A DNA stretch of 64,000 bases from Nilaparvata lugens (GCF_014356525.2 NC_052508.1:52696442-52760441); one strand, 5' to 3'; shown: positions 23,815 to 35,923, counted from the first letter of the stretch. Notes: a model not told the origin generated them from the sequence alone. A program made the numbers and translations.

Positions 23815-25562
23815 AGATAAATATTGTTTATAGCTATTAATATTGTTTATAAATATACAATAGCTATGAATTGTTTATTCTATGCCTTTAGCTTAAATCT
23901 GACGTATGCATCACCTTACCAATAAAAAATCTAACTATAATTTATACTTGTGTGGAGGTAAGAAGGGTTAATGTGGCTAGCATGACCATTGTTTGTGGTC
24001 TGTAGTATTTTTGAGTTGAAGGAGCACTTCTGCTTAGTAGAAACTCTATTATTTGTTGAATTAAAAACACTTTTTAGACAAGAAATCCTAAAAAGTTAAA
24101 AATCAAGATACTTAAGAGACCATGAGCTTTAAAAACTAGAGGATTGAGTCATAAAAGTATAACTAGAAAAATCTCTAGAATCGAGTCATCAATCAACTGG
24201 TTTGGCTGATTAGAGAAATCAGTTGAAACTTTGATAAACGAAAAAAAACGTTCATATAACTATCCCGTTGAACCAACTGCTACCTCAATAGTCCCTCTGT
24301 CTTTCCACTCATTTGAATGCAAACCGCATCCATTACTGTCGCTATTGGGTGGTTTCCATAGGGAAGCAACATGCTGACATTCAAAAAATAAGCGGGAAGA
24401 TTTATTGTACGATCACTACTATTGATAGCTTTATTCATGCAAATCGTTTCTCGTAGATGAGACAATGGTAGTCATACATGACATGGACAGCCATCAATAG
24501 TTCAGCTTGCTATTCATATCTCTCTTGTCAGTTTGAAACGGAAGATCAGTAATAGCGGAACTATGATTTAAGATTGTTTTGTTCATGTTTATGAAGTCTA
24601 TTATTCAAATTTCAATAATTTTATTCAAAGAAGTAATAGTTCATTGCATCAAGATGTTTTGCTTGTGATGGACCACAACCTCCGTTCACGGTGGCAGTTG
24701 ATGGACTTGATACAGTTTTTGTTATTTGATTCAGTCCTTCAAGTTTTTTTAAACTTTGTTTAAGCTCAAGGTTTTTCAAGATTATTTAAAACACTCTATT
24801 GAATCTATTTTCTTCTCTGAGTGCCCGCCCATCTGTTCCTGATGTAAGCTGTCTCATCAGCATGACTATCCTCATTTTGTTGGAAGTAATCCTGAAAATT
24901 TTAGTTCGTGATTATTTATTGTAACAACATGTCCTTCCATTCACCAATCAACATAAATATATAATATGAGAGCGACTTTGAACTGCTTATTCCTGTTTTC
25001 GCTATCTATTTTGTATTGTTGAATTTCTTGAACAGTTCCATAGTACGTACCATAGAGAAACGATAGCATAAGTTTACGCTATTGTTTCTCTATGATAGTA
25101 CCTATTGAAGATTCCGGCGCTTGATAATATCAATCCCTTCACTTTCAGGCTTTCTTTCAATCTCAAACATAATCGAAGGGGAAAATAATTAATTTGAAGT
25201 GCTAGTTGGAAATGTTTTACAGCTCATTTGAAATCAAAAGCCTCTCCAACTCTCCATGTCTTTTTCATGACATGAATGCCAGGATGGTAAGTAATATCAC
25301 AGCACATTCAGCTGAACCAAAGACAAATAATCTAGACACTAATCTAGAGACAAATATCATTACTTTATGGCTGAACTAATAGATAATAATTATACTTTTA
25401 TGACTCAATACCAACCTTATACAAATGAATCAATAATAATAATAATAATAATATACTTTCAATTGAACTCTCAGTTGAACAATTAGAATATAGTAGACTT
25501 CTAGAATCCGATTGGAATTAGAATAGAGCCTGTGGAAGTATCATGCACGGTTTCCTCTATAG
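23815..25562. other. Gene-free stretch with a small palindrome
   Basis: No supportable gene. At 25051-25094 there is a short palindrome (catagagaaacgatagcata … gctattgtttctctatg) carrying only the ends of the 17778-18063 foldback family. Confidence 0.55.
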
Positions 25563-25655
25563 TGAGATTTACTTTGAAATATCAGAATACCCAATTAATA
25601 ATACCTATACCATCCCATCCAACCAATGCTGAAAGTTTGAAGTGAATGTCACCCG
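25563..25655. mobile_element. MITE copy, gtgagattcactt family
   Basis: Begins gtgagatttactttgaaat and ends gaaagtttgaagtgaatgtca. It carries the family core in inverted orientation (catcccatccaaccaatgct). Confidence 0.6.
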
Positions 25656-26400
25656 ACTGGAATGTTTGAGCAGTGATCGTGCTTCTGGGTTGATTCAAGT
25701 ACGGCACTACTACCTCAACTACCTGTACTGTGAATTTTCGTGATTGGTCGATAAAAACGAGTCCGTGAGTGCAGACAACATGAACTGGAGCATTCAACTC
25801 AGCAGTGACGAGAGAGATAAGACAATTCATGTATACAGGAATTAAGGGGGAAGAAATGAGATAAAAATCGTGGAACAATGATGATCGAAGTAACGAGAAA
25901 AATATAAATTCATAAAAGCTCAATACTACATTGGATTCAAATGAATTTATGAAACGGAAATTTTAAAAGATATAGGAATGTTTGTATTTCTTCACCTTCT
26001 AATTTGTGATGTGTATTTTATATTCTGTGGAGTATTATGAAGACGTTTGGTACTGTTGAGGGTTGTTGAACATATTCACTTAAATTCCAAGCTGATTGTT
26101 CTCGAGAATAAATCACTTTAATCTGTCAATCTACTTAGCTTCTGAAAATGTATATGTAAAATTACAGAATTGATAGATAATATTATGTAAGGCTAGTTGT
26201 TACACACACATCATTTCTTGACTTTCGACTTTTTGACGTCCTTATGAATCCTACTAAACTAAATATGAAACTTGACAAACATCATCTTTTCAATTTTATT
26301 AAATGAAGGAAGCGAATTCTATGTTTCAAGTCAAACACTTTTGAGACTTTTATCCTCCAGCGATCCAAGGTGGTCTTATTTCATACATCAAATGTTGAAA

Positions 26401-26786
26401 ATTTTGATTTTTTTTTATAATCTTCTTCTTCCTCCTTCTTCCTCCTTGCCTTTTTCCCATTATTTGGGGTCGGCTCTCCTTGATCTCAGTCTCCAGTTCG
26501 AACGATCCTGGGTCGTCTGATTTGTCAGGTCCAACTGCTTCATATTTCTATGAACTAAACCTAGCCATGTGAGACGGGGTCTGCCTCTGCCCCTCGGCTG
26601 TGTCTCCATATCAAGTACCTTCCTTGTCATGTGATTGGGTGAACGTCTATTTACATGTCCATACCAGCGCAACCTTCCTTCCATTATCTTCTCATAGACT
26701 GGTGCCACCCGGAAACTGCCGGGTGATTTATAATTTTGAAGACATAATTTATACATAATTTATACATTTTGATTTTTTTTTATAAT
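26401..26786 (-). mobile_element. 5'-truncated RTE-type LINE with 21-bp target duplication
   Basis: The minus strand encodes the C-terminal end of an RTE-family endonuclease/reverse transcriptase (26460-26756), recognisable by RLRWYGHV, GRGRPRLTW and a terminal ADPK before the stop. Its 3' tail is GA-rich (ggaagaaggaggaagaagaa). The insertion is bracketed by an identical 21-bp sequence (attttga, nine T, ataat) at 26401-26421 and 26766-26786, the hallmark of target-primed insertion. Endonuclease and catalytic RT domains are absent, so the copy was dead on arrival. Confidence 0.85.
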
Positions 26787-26789
26787 ATT

Positions 26790-28550
26790 CGATCATTTTT
26801 TCCAAGTCCCACATTTCAAGTTTCAGATTTTATATCTCGTCAATCTTGCATCCTAGCTCAAAAGTGTAAAGAACTTCTATTTCTCAGCGTCCTCCACCGA
26901 TCCTATCATCATACTCAAATCCAATTTGTGTGTGAATAGGCGGGCGTGTGTGTAGAAGCGTTCACAGTTGTACTGATCAGTTGCCCGATCGCACCATAAC
27001 CACCACTGCGCTGACACCTCTGCACGACAATCAGCTGATAATGAATTGAATAATAATTATAATCAATGAATTCAATTAATAAATATATCATAATTATTTG
27101 AAATCAGAATTTTTCTACAAAATAATATATTATTATTATCTACGGTACATTAATTATACAATACTATCATAGCTTAAGAAGTTTTATAAGAGTCAAGGTT
27201 GTATTGAAATTCGAAATCAGAAATATTAACAATTTGTAAACGCGTCCATTTTGTGAGTCAGATCAGTTCGTTCGTCAGGAGAGCTCTGGAACTGAAAAAA
27301 AAACTAATGTATGGATGCGTATGGTCAGGATGGTACATACGCACTGACGGTCGGGCGAGCTCTGTAACCGGCCTAAAACATGATTGAGCATAATGTTTAA
27401 AATTATTTTGTCAAATTGAAATCTACCCAATGTGAGATACTCACCCTGTCGTAGTCGACGACGGCATTTACGCATAAACGAAAAGCCAGCTTTAGCTGGA
27501 TGCACACCTGAGGAGACGCGATGCGGCATTTTGCATCCAGGTGCTTCTTGCTTATTTGTTTTGAATAGGAAATGCTATTACTCCAGTTATTAATTTTAAT
27601 GGATTTTATTCATATATTTTATTTCCAACTGGAAAATAAACAATTTACTAAAAATCAATTAATTCTAAACACCAAAGACATCACAATTATTCGAAACATA
27701 GCAATGTCTTTAGCGCATGTAAGTCTTTAACATGAGGCCGCACTGCTGGATGGTTACACACAGAATAGTCATTTTGTTTTTAATCGGATCGTTTAGAATA
27801 AAATACATGGGCGATTAAGGAGCAGCACACACTCTTGTCTATACTATCTACCGATGGCTGTTGGAGGCAATGATTATAACAGCTGATTTTTATTTCTGTG
27901 TGTGGCCAGCTCTCAAATCTTCTCCCATAAGGATTACATGTAACATTAAAAGGACTGTAGGGAAAAGTCATGAAGTCGGATTATGAATTTGATAGGCCAT
28001 AAACCTGGTCCTGAACATAACGAACATAACTAAAAAAATTATCAAATTCGGTGCACACATAAAAAAGTTATTGAATGTCAAAATTTGAGGCTCAATTTTT
28101 AATTATACAGATGTTTGTATTTTGGAGAATTTAGACTAATCTTATTTCACTTTTTGTGTAGTTGAGAAGTTTGATATTGTGGTTATTATTCATATTAAGT
28201 AAGAAGACTAAGAAATTGTCAAAAACCACAGATTTATTGATAGTTAGAAAGACCGGTTTCGGTTGTTACACCATTGTCAATCTCTGATAAACTGATAAAC
28301 CAATCTTATTTGTAAATTATTGTAATTCAAAAATTTCAGCAAAATTTCCTGTTCAGATTGGACAATCGTTTTTTTAGTGCCTTGCGAATTGAAAAACTTG
28401 ACTATTTAATGAGTTTAGAGAAGATTACAGATTAGATGAGAAGAGAGTACCACTTCTCTCTTCATATTATCATTTACTTCTTTGGGTGGACTAGTTTATC
28501 TGCTAGCAGTAGAGCTACTATTAGTTGAGTTTTATGCTCTCTAGCGGCCA
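26790..28550. other. Gene-free stretch
   Basis: AT-rich sequence. 27260-27370 contains two loose copies of a segment like gggcgagctctg, and 27440-27545 is a GC-raised patch (gctttagctggatgcacacc). Both are repeat-like. No exon is supported. Confidence 0.4.
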
Positions 28551-28559
28551 GTTCATAAA

Positions 28560-28977
28560 CCACTCAAAAGTAGTTCTCAGTTGTGCTGCTAGATGTCAGC
28601 TAACGCTAGAAAGCTAAACTGACTGGCACTGGAGAAAGATAGGTGATCAGCGTTGCCGATTCTCTGCCTTGCCACTGCCTTCTATAGATGTTAGCTGACA
28701 ACAGTATTATCTGATGCAATATTAACTGTTCATTCTTGTTTTAAAAAATCAATTAATGATTTTTAAAAATCAGGATGAGAATAAAATATTTTTTAAAGAT
28801 TTAGGCTAATTTTTATTTGAGATTAAATATTTTGTTAATAAATTAGTCTATATTTCTACATTGTTGGAGAACGATCTGGCATCGTTGCAGAGCTATAAAC
28901 AAGGAAAGCAACACTGTTAATGTTGATAAAAAAAACTGCCATTACAACGTGGACCACACTATGGAAAAACGACTTGT
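28560..28977. mobile_element. Diverged MITE related to the 23593 element
   Basis: The right end (ctgccattacaacgtggacc acactatgg) is a diverged copy of the 23593-23813 terminus. The interior shares gttgccgattctctgccttg and atctggcatcgttgcagagc with the copy at 42300-42683. Confidence 0.55.
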
Positions 28978-29541
28978 TTGAATACAGCATAGAGTAAAGA
29001 AATTTATAGAAATAGATCATTTCTTTTATCCCTGAATACGGTTGAGCCATATTATGGACGGACAAAAGCCGTATTATGTCTGAGACCTCTCAGATCTGCG
29101 ACAGGCACTGGGAATCTATTTTTGGTTTTTACAACCTTTTCATTTCGCTTTTGATCGAATTAAATCCGTGTAGCCTACTCCTACTTAAAGTAATTAGTCC
29201 CTCAAACTTATGCCTTCAATGGTTGTAATTATTTATTTTTAAGTTTCAATCTATTATCAGGCTAGACATAAATCCAGTTCAACTTTGATTGAAAACTTGT
29301 GAATACTGTACACCGAAAGTTATTTATTTAAAAAATTTATTCATTTCTAAGTATCAATTTGTTGGGCATTTACAACAGTATAGAGGTTAACTGGATAATG
29401 GAATGGAAAAATGAAAATTTAGTATTTCAAAATAGCTACAATATCACTTATTATAAAAGTAAACTTTTTTGTACAAAAGTGATATTTGGTAAATGAGAAA
29501 TGTCTAGTTTTAAAAAGGAAAATCTATATTGAAAAACATCA
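28978..29541. other. Gene-free stretch
   Basis: AT-rich; nothing recognisable between the MITE and the hAT element. Confidence 0.5.
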
Positions 29542-30069
29542 CTGTCAACCAGGCACGGCCCCTAGGGACTTTGCCGCCCTGGGCGAGATCGGCAACTGCC
29601 GCCCCCCCCACAAGTATCCCGTCTTTAATTGTTAATCCCGGGTTCCACCCCTCCTTGAGCGATCGCCTAACGCCGGTTACACATTGGGCGGTTTCTGCCG
29701 GGGCGGTAATTTCGCCGTCGCCGCCGTTCGAGCAGTAGTCTATGGACTTGAATGGAAGCTTACACACTGGGCGGCAGAAACGCCGCGCGGCTATATTGCC
29801 GTTGGCGGCAGCTGTGCAGCCGTCCACTGCCACTGCGGCTGGCGGTGTTTTGCTGCTCTTGTCTACGCAGTGGCGTACGTGACCAAATGGGCGTTAACAC
29901 ATTTGGCGGTTGTCTACCGTCGCCGCTGATCAGTCGTCTTTTCCAGTTGCTCCAAGTCAGAGGTCTTTTGAAAATCAGCCTTTTAATTTGTGTCTTGTTG
30001 TAAAGTTTGTAAGTTGTTTATAACATTTATTTATTGTTTTAAGTGTTTGTGGTTGACGAGTGTGAAAAA

Positions 30070-30273
30070 ATGAGTAAGTTAATTGACAATGAGTTGTTAA
30101 TATCATTTGTAGAACAGAGGCCAGTTTTGTGGGACAAAACCCTCGACATATTTAAGGATCGAGATGCAACAAGGAATGCGAGGAAGGAAGTGTGTATGGT
30201 GATTAGGGGGGATTTTGAAACTCTGGATGACAAGAAAAAAACTGTAATATGTTGTATATCACTGTCGATTTAA
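30070..30273 (+). CDS. MADF-domain protein fragment (DNA-binding)
   Basis: A 67-residue frame from the ATG at 30070. Residues 8-52 match the MADF (Adf-1-type, Myb/SANT-related) pattern: LLISFVEQRPVLWDK, then a DIFKDRD segment and a basic helix with RNARKEV. MADF proteins bind DNA; in Harbinger transposons such a protein helps bring the transposase to the ends. A full MADF is about 85 residues, and the frame here stops soon after DDKKK, so it is either C-terminally truncated or continues past an unrecognised intron (a weak donor is near 30241). The frame is also open upstream without an ATG. It lies just inside the left inverted end of the nested element. Confidence 0.55.
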   Translation: MSKLIDNELLISFVEQRPVLWDKTLDIFKDRDATRNARKEVCMVIRGDFETLDDKKKTVICCISLSI

Positions 30274-31258
30274 TAAAAACGTTCATTTCAATGAATCCAA
30301 GCAAGGCGATTTCTCTGCTGTCTTCTTTTCCTCCGACGGCACAACAAAAGTGGTAAAAGTTGTTGCCTTTCCATTTTAAGTTAAACACTTGTAACGGCGT
30401 AAACCTTTGCCCCACTGGTTGGGTGACATAATTGTGTAAGGTGGTAAATTTCAAATCCTTTACAGATGCTACGATGTTCTTGATATTTATAAGAGCAGTC
30501 GCTAAATTCCCTCTTTTGCGAATAAATTCACAAAAAATTAAGGCCGTCCGGCTCGCAAAATTACTGGGTTCAAACCTCAGCTCTAGCTCAGTGGTAGATA
30601 CATGAATTTTCCAAATACAATTAATCACCATAAGGTTCAATGACCGGTGATTAATAATTCTTACCGCTGCTTCTATGAAGTTCTTGAAGAATACCAGTGA
30701 GGAAATTAAAAGAATATTTGATGACTGATTATCAGAAACCATGTACCCACTAGAGAATGATAAAGACCAACTATAGTTTTTTCTAGTTGATTCTTAAAAC
30801 GCTCGTCATGAATACAGGTATTCACCAATTTATCCTTCCAAAATTCCTTAGAACTTACAACGCCAGTTCTTGAAGCTCTCTGGATCCTTATATGATATAA
30901 CTGGAACCTTATTAATATAATTTCCAATGTACTTATTCTGGCAGACTAAAATGATTATCATCAAAGGATGATAAATACTGAGTGCTCTTAATAGCCTGAG
31001 AACAATATTACTTGATTCAATAATTTTATGTGCTGCTGAATATTTATTGGTACTAAAACAGCTCAAACTGTGTATCACGAGATGAATTAGGATAAAAAAA
31101 ATTTCTAGGATTTGTATGCTGACATAAAACACAAAGTATATTCCCATAAAACAGTGTATATAAAATATTCGATATCTATAATTTTTCAATATATATAAAA
31201 TTTTCTTATATCTATAATTTTCTAAATAAATTCTTTCTAAAATCTGAACAATTATCAC
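30203..31258 (-). pseudogene. Broken minus-strand reading frames of unknown identity
   Basis: Three overlapping minus-strand open segments (31258-30848, 30927-30706 and 30742-30203) lie in different frames but have consistent protein-like composition, as if one longer coding sequence had been broken by two frameshifts. The first begins with a hydrophobic, Tyr/Ile-rich stretch. The last, 179 residues, contains YHFCCAVGGKED near its C-terminus. I do not recognise a family: the DDE motifs expected of a Harbinger transposase and receptor signatures were looked for and not seen. Its 3' end overlaps the end of the plus-strand MADF frame by about 70 bases. Confidence 0.35.
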
Positions 31259-33130
31259 AGGATTTAATAGCTTTCACAATAGTGAGTTTCAAATTCATAA
31301 ATACATTATATTTAATACTGATGTTTAGACTTCCAGTCAATTCAAAATTCTACAAATAAAAACCTGTTTGGTCTATAGATTTGATATGATATATATTTTG
31401 TTCAATTTGCAAAAATAATAATTAACCAATTAATATTCAAACATGAGATCTCAGGGATTTATATGAGTTCGGGCCGTGCATGGAAGTAAGCTTCCTACAT
31501 ATATCAAATAAATTTATAAAATGTTCTTATAAACTATGTGATATCACTCAACACGTTGTGACTTTTTCTTTATTTTTAGTTAATTTGAATAGCACTTTTA
31601 ATTAATTTCCCCACTATACGTAGAAAGCCTAAAACGAGCTCATTTGATTTATCACTCACATTAATGACGTTCTCGACGGTCTCGTGGATTGAATTAATTA
31701 TTTCCAATAATTAATTAGGCAGGATCCTTTCGTCTCTGCTGGGCTAACGCGTGGTCCAGATTTCTTATAGATTTCTCTCCGAATTAAAGATATATTAATG
31801 GGAATTGATTGTAAATTTCGAACTCTTCAACAACACTGAGTTCACAGATAATTTAACATTTAATACAAATATTTCACATTTAAAAAAGGGGTTGACTTGA
31901 TAATTTTTACAAAGAAAGAACCCTAAACTCCATGTGCATCCTCTCAGGTCAAGATCTTAAGCCAGAAGAAGGAGGTTTTCAGAAAAATTTGTCTCTTCCT
32001 AGAACAATTTTGTAAGCTTCTTTCTGATTGGCCTTCAATTTAATAAACTCAATACAATTGGTCGCCTCAGAATCAGGGCTTCTTCAACTTTATAATAGAA
32101 AAAATTCAAATAAAAAGTTTTTATACAAATATATGGAGTGTTTATCTTAAATTAATTTCATAAATAAATCGTAACATACGATTTTAATAGATAATACATT
32201 TAGTTTTTTATATGAGTTTTGTATACTCTGGATTTTCGTGCTTTTTAGATTATAATAAATATTCATACAATAATAATAGTTGTCCGTAATTCTATACATC
32301 GACCTTCCTTAGTATATATAATAATACATCTTTTGTGAGTAAATTTTTATAATTCAACCTATTATACTGGTTGATCGAATGATCAGCTGATTCGCTCAGC
32401 ATTGATTCAAATAATTATCGATTTATTCAAGATCGACTGATTCTTTTCAAAAATGTAAAAAAATAATTCTAACCTCAACGTACATGCAAACTTTTATTTT
32501 TTATAATCCGCCAACAATAAGTAAGCCGCTTTATAGTTTTTAATTTTGCCAATGGATTCTCATAGTTGTTGAATCACAATTATACATGTTTTCTTATCTT
32601 TTTTGATAATACTATTACTCTTAATCACTAGTAATATTCGATTTAAGTTGATTGATCCTTTGACTAGGTCTAACTTTCTTTTCCATTTTATAATTCTATT
32701 AAAATTCATTGGTTCATTTCAAAATATTTGATGGTACTAAAGTACCACGTGACACACTTAATAATATATACTTTTGAAAAATGTGCAAAATACAATTAAC
32801 TGAACACTCATGAAACAGTGAAGTCACAACACATTTGCGATGAAGAACTACAACAATTATTTTGGCTACTGATCATACGTGGCGGTAATTTTGCCGCTCG
32901 ATGCTTGGCGGTATTTTTTCCGCTTAATGTGTAAGCATGACTTTTTTTTCGAGGCTGCGACGGCAGTTTCGCCGCCGCGGCAGAAACCACCCAGTGTGTA
33001 ACCAGCGTTACTATTGTGTCTCCGCTGTGATGCGACCACAGAGTCTCAGTAAACTCTAAAAAATTATGTTTAACACTATTTATTGACATTTAAACAAATA
33101 TTTGACAATTATAAATATTGGGGAACAGTA

Positions 33131-33562
33131 AAGTCCAGTCAATATAGACATAAAAAAGGGGGTTTGCTTGCAATTTATATCGTAGTTCTGATTTTTTAAT
33201 ATTTTATTTGGATACATGAGAGAGGTTCAGAACCAAATTCTTCATGTAAAATTCCATGGTGCTAATACAGAGTGGCCCAAAAAGTTCGTATTTTAGGTTC
33301 ATTTTCCAGTTTTCAGCTATTTCCGGCAAAATCAGTGATCGGACAGAAAATTTGCTCTTGCCTTTTTTAAGATCATAAAATTCTGAATGAAATAAGATCA
33401 TTCGGAACTCTCTATCTCCAGCTGAGCTATGATTTTTCAAATATGAGTGATATTTTAAGGAAAAAAATCAATTTTGATCATATTTGGTATTTGATCAACA
33501 ATATATCCCGATTACAATCTAGATGTAAAATTCAAAATCCCTCTGGGCATTTTTAGCTTCAA
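33131..33562 (+). repeat. Dispersed repeat copy, inverted relative to 6060-6497
   Basis: Runs from ccagtcaatatagacataaa to ccctctgggcatttttagc, matching the reverse complement of 6060-6497 with moderate divergence. It lies within the body of the hAT element, right of the nested Harbinger-like insertion. Confidence 0.75.
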
Positions 33563-33734
33563 CCATCATCACCATCTATATTGTCCTCACAGTGATATTT
33601 CGCACAATGATATAAGCTCATGAGATCATGTTCCATGAGAATCAACCGTTAGTTGCACTTCATTTCAGTATTTCGTAGTGGAGAGGCGCGCGAGGACATG
33701 ATCAAGGATCGCTTAAGGATCAAGCTATCAAAAT

Positions 33735-34195
33735 GAAAAAGTTTTCTTAGGAAAATATTTTTTTTCAATCATTACTTTTTGAGACATGAGCGCCTAAAGT
33801 TTAAAATTTTGGGACAGAACATTTCAAATTCGGTACGAGATGAATCCATAAAATTCAAAGGATAAATTCTTCATGGTCTTTTTGATTTGATAAAACAAAA
33901 ATTTTCTGAAAATATCAATTTTTGAGAAAGTTTTTCAATTTACTAAAAATGACCAAAAATAGTGTTCAGTTGAGTTTTTTTTGTAAATTGAATAACTTTT
34001 TCAAAAATTGATATTTTCAGAAAATGTTTCAAAATTTTCTTCTTTTATTCAATCAACAATGCAATGAAGAATTTATCTCTTACCGAAATTGAAATGTCCT
34101 GTCCCAAAAATTTAAACTTTAGGCGTTCATATCTCAAAAAGTAATGATTGGAAGAGAATGTTTTGCTAAGAAAACTTTTTCATTTTGATATATAC
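33735..34195. repeat. Foldback element with ~210-bp arms
   Basis: The left arm (33735-33955: caatcattactttttgaga, cctaaagtttaaaattttgg) is the reverse complement of the right arm (33985-34195: aaatttaaactttaggcg, tctcaaaaagtaatgattgg) with scattered differences. A 30-base centre separates them. Non-coding. Confidence 0.8.
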
Positions 34196-34766
34196 CAGTA
34201 CAAATCGAAAAACTTTGAAAAATATCACCAGTACAAGAAAGTTTATTTTTAGCCTTTGCACAGCCTTAAGACGTAGACTGCAACATAGTATTAGGCCTAC
34301 TTAACTTGCTAAGTAATTAGAACTACAATTTCTACAAGTTTGTTTAACACACCTGTTAAATTAAGTAGAACTCGTCTGACCTTTGCAATTCCTTCACCAA
34401 TTCTTCAAGATCTGGGGACTGAACTATTTTATGTTCGCTAGACCACTCAGACGTTCCTGGGACATTGTTGATCTTCATTAGCTCGAGGTTGAAAAGCTTC
34501 TTATATAATTTTACCATTCACATTTGATATTATGAATTTATTATTTATTTGTATTTTAAAATTTTCCGTTCCTTCAAATTTGCCGCCCCCAAAACCTGCC
34601 GCCCTGTGCGGCCGCCCGGTCCGCCCTCCACTGGGGCCGGGCCTGCTGTCAACTGTTAGTGGGTTTGACAGCTTTTATTTAATTTATCAGTTTATAGTAA
34701 ATATCGGAACCGATCTTCGCTCGTTATTTATTTATAAACTATTGATAAACAGAACACAATTCTTTA

Positions 34767-34860
34767 AAATTATTGTGGATGGACTATCAGGCACAGCCCA
34801 AAACTGTTTCTTCCCCGAATTTTGATTTATACACTATAAATAGCCCAGAAAGTAGGTTAT
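34767..34860 (-). mobile_element. Non-LTR retroelement tail (diverged copy)
   Basis: Shares caggcacagcccaaaactgt and a degraded stem with the tails at 20060-20170 and 37438-37525. It lies about 120 bp beyond the right hAT end. Confidence 0.45.
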
Positions 34861-35164
34861 GTTCCATACACTTGAATTTAGGTTCAATTTTGGTCCAAAC
34901 ATTTAAAAACAAAAAAGTTCTAATCTAGATTATTTACAAACCAAATTGAATAACAAAATAACACTCACTAATCACTTAAAATTGTCAAATAATGGATAAC
35001 TTTGAAAATTATGAAATACTCTAGTTTAGAATGATTATCATGTGTCATGTCAACAAATCAGATTATTTTGATCAAGTCGATTAAAATTTCTAGATAATAT
35101 TTCTCGCTGATAGTAGCCTTATATAGATACTTCTGGGAAGAATTTTTGCGCAATCCGCGAGAAA

Positions 35165-35838
35165 TAAGGAAAAATTTTTGCGCAAATCCCCCTCAAATTA
35201 AAGTGAATCCATATTTCTACTGTCAAATTAAAGTGAATCCATCTTTCTACTGTCAAATTAAAGTGAATCCATATTTCTACTGTCAAATTAAAGTGACTCC
35301 ATCTAATGCTATACTGACAGTGAGAGTCAACCTTGGAAGATATGCTCAAATTATTCTCTCAGTCAGATCTTACTTCAGCATCATGAATCTCTAAGAACCC
35401 AATTCAACTTATACTGACAGATTAAATCCCAGTCTAGTATAGATAAGAAACTCTTTTGTAGATGTGCTAAAACCCTATTACTCTTTAAGTTTCTCGTTCT
35501 AGAGTTAGTTGCAAGGATCTTTAAATGCAAGGATATTACTTTAAATGCAACCCTAAAATCTTTAAATGCAAAGTGAATCCATCTTTATACTGAGTGAATC
35601 TGTTACATCTTTATACTGTAAAATTATAAAGTGATTGCAAATTGAATAATTCGGAGGGTACAAGAGAGTGTGATACACCCATCGTTTCTCTGTCTCTCGC
35701 ATAAGCTTAAAGATTATGCAAAAAATTCATCTATTTGAAATGCATTTCAAAAACAGATGGCCCCATGCGTTATCTTCTATTCTCGCTACTGCTTTTTCCT
35801 CTATTACGAAAGAGAAATCCAAAGTTCCTTTTTAATCC
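35165..35838 (+). repeat. Composite tandem-repeat block, relative of 8.28-10.11 kb
   Basis: Same order of parts as at 8-10 kb: aaggaaaaatttttgcgcaa start, a 30-bp array (35195-35305), a single 160-bp unit (35318-35480) and the 90-bp block (35749-35838). The pyrimidine tract and extra 160-bp units are missing here. The block ends almost exactly where the polymerase-bearing element's promoter region begins. Confidence 0.8.
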
Positions 35839-35896
35839 AGCCTTCCTATACTGCCAGTTGAAGTGAATCCATTCTGCTCCTCGAGACGGCCTTGTG

Positions 35897-35923
35897 AAGG
35901 TCGGGAGGGCGTTGCCCGGCCTT
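35897..35923. other. GC-rich hairpin upstream of a TATA box
   Basis: aaggtcggg (35897-35905) pairs with cccggcctt (35915-35923) across a 9-base loop, about 50 bp before the TATA box. It is followed by gagtgagtgagcgaccgagc. The role is unknown; it could be an element end or a promoter feature. Confidence 0.4.

Larger units (their letters stand above)
29668..33009. mobile_element. Nested DNA transposon with long GC-rich inverted ends, Harbinger-like
   Basis: The left end (taacgccggttacacattgg…) and the reverse complement of the right end (taacgctggttacacactgg…) match and continue into ggtttctgccg and repeated gcggcagaaac-type units, giving complex inverted termini of over 100 bp. The flanking triplets TAA and TTA fit the TWA targets of PIF/Harbinger elements but are not identical, so the duplication is unproven. 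Inside are a MADF-type reading frame (30070-30273, plus) and broken minus-strand frames. A MADF/Myb-like accessory protein is a known Harbinger partner, which supports the assignment. A recognisable DDE transposase was not found. Confidence 0.5.
29550..34645. mobile_element. hAT-type DNA transposon, non-autonomous, carrying nested elements
   Basis: The ends are inverted relatives (left CAGGCACGGCCCC, right reverse complement CAGGCCCGGCCCC), and both continue into GC-rich ccgccc-type sequence typical of hAT termini. The identical 8-bp sequence ctgtcaac abuts both ends (29542-29549 and 34646-34653), the diagnostic hAT target duplication. No hAT transposase frame is visible in the roughly 1.7 kb that belongs to the element itself. 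The remainder is a nested Harbinger-like element (29668-33009), an older repeat (33131-33562) and a foldback (33735-34195). The element therefore depended on transposase supplied elsewhere. Confidence 0.85.

Noticed and set aside
30565..30605. tRNA-like boxes (ggttcaaacc and tagctcagtggtag)
   Set aside because: On the plus strand the B-box-like motif comes before the A-box-like motif, and no cloverleaf forms; the match is within protein-like sequence of the other strand.
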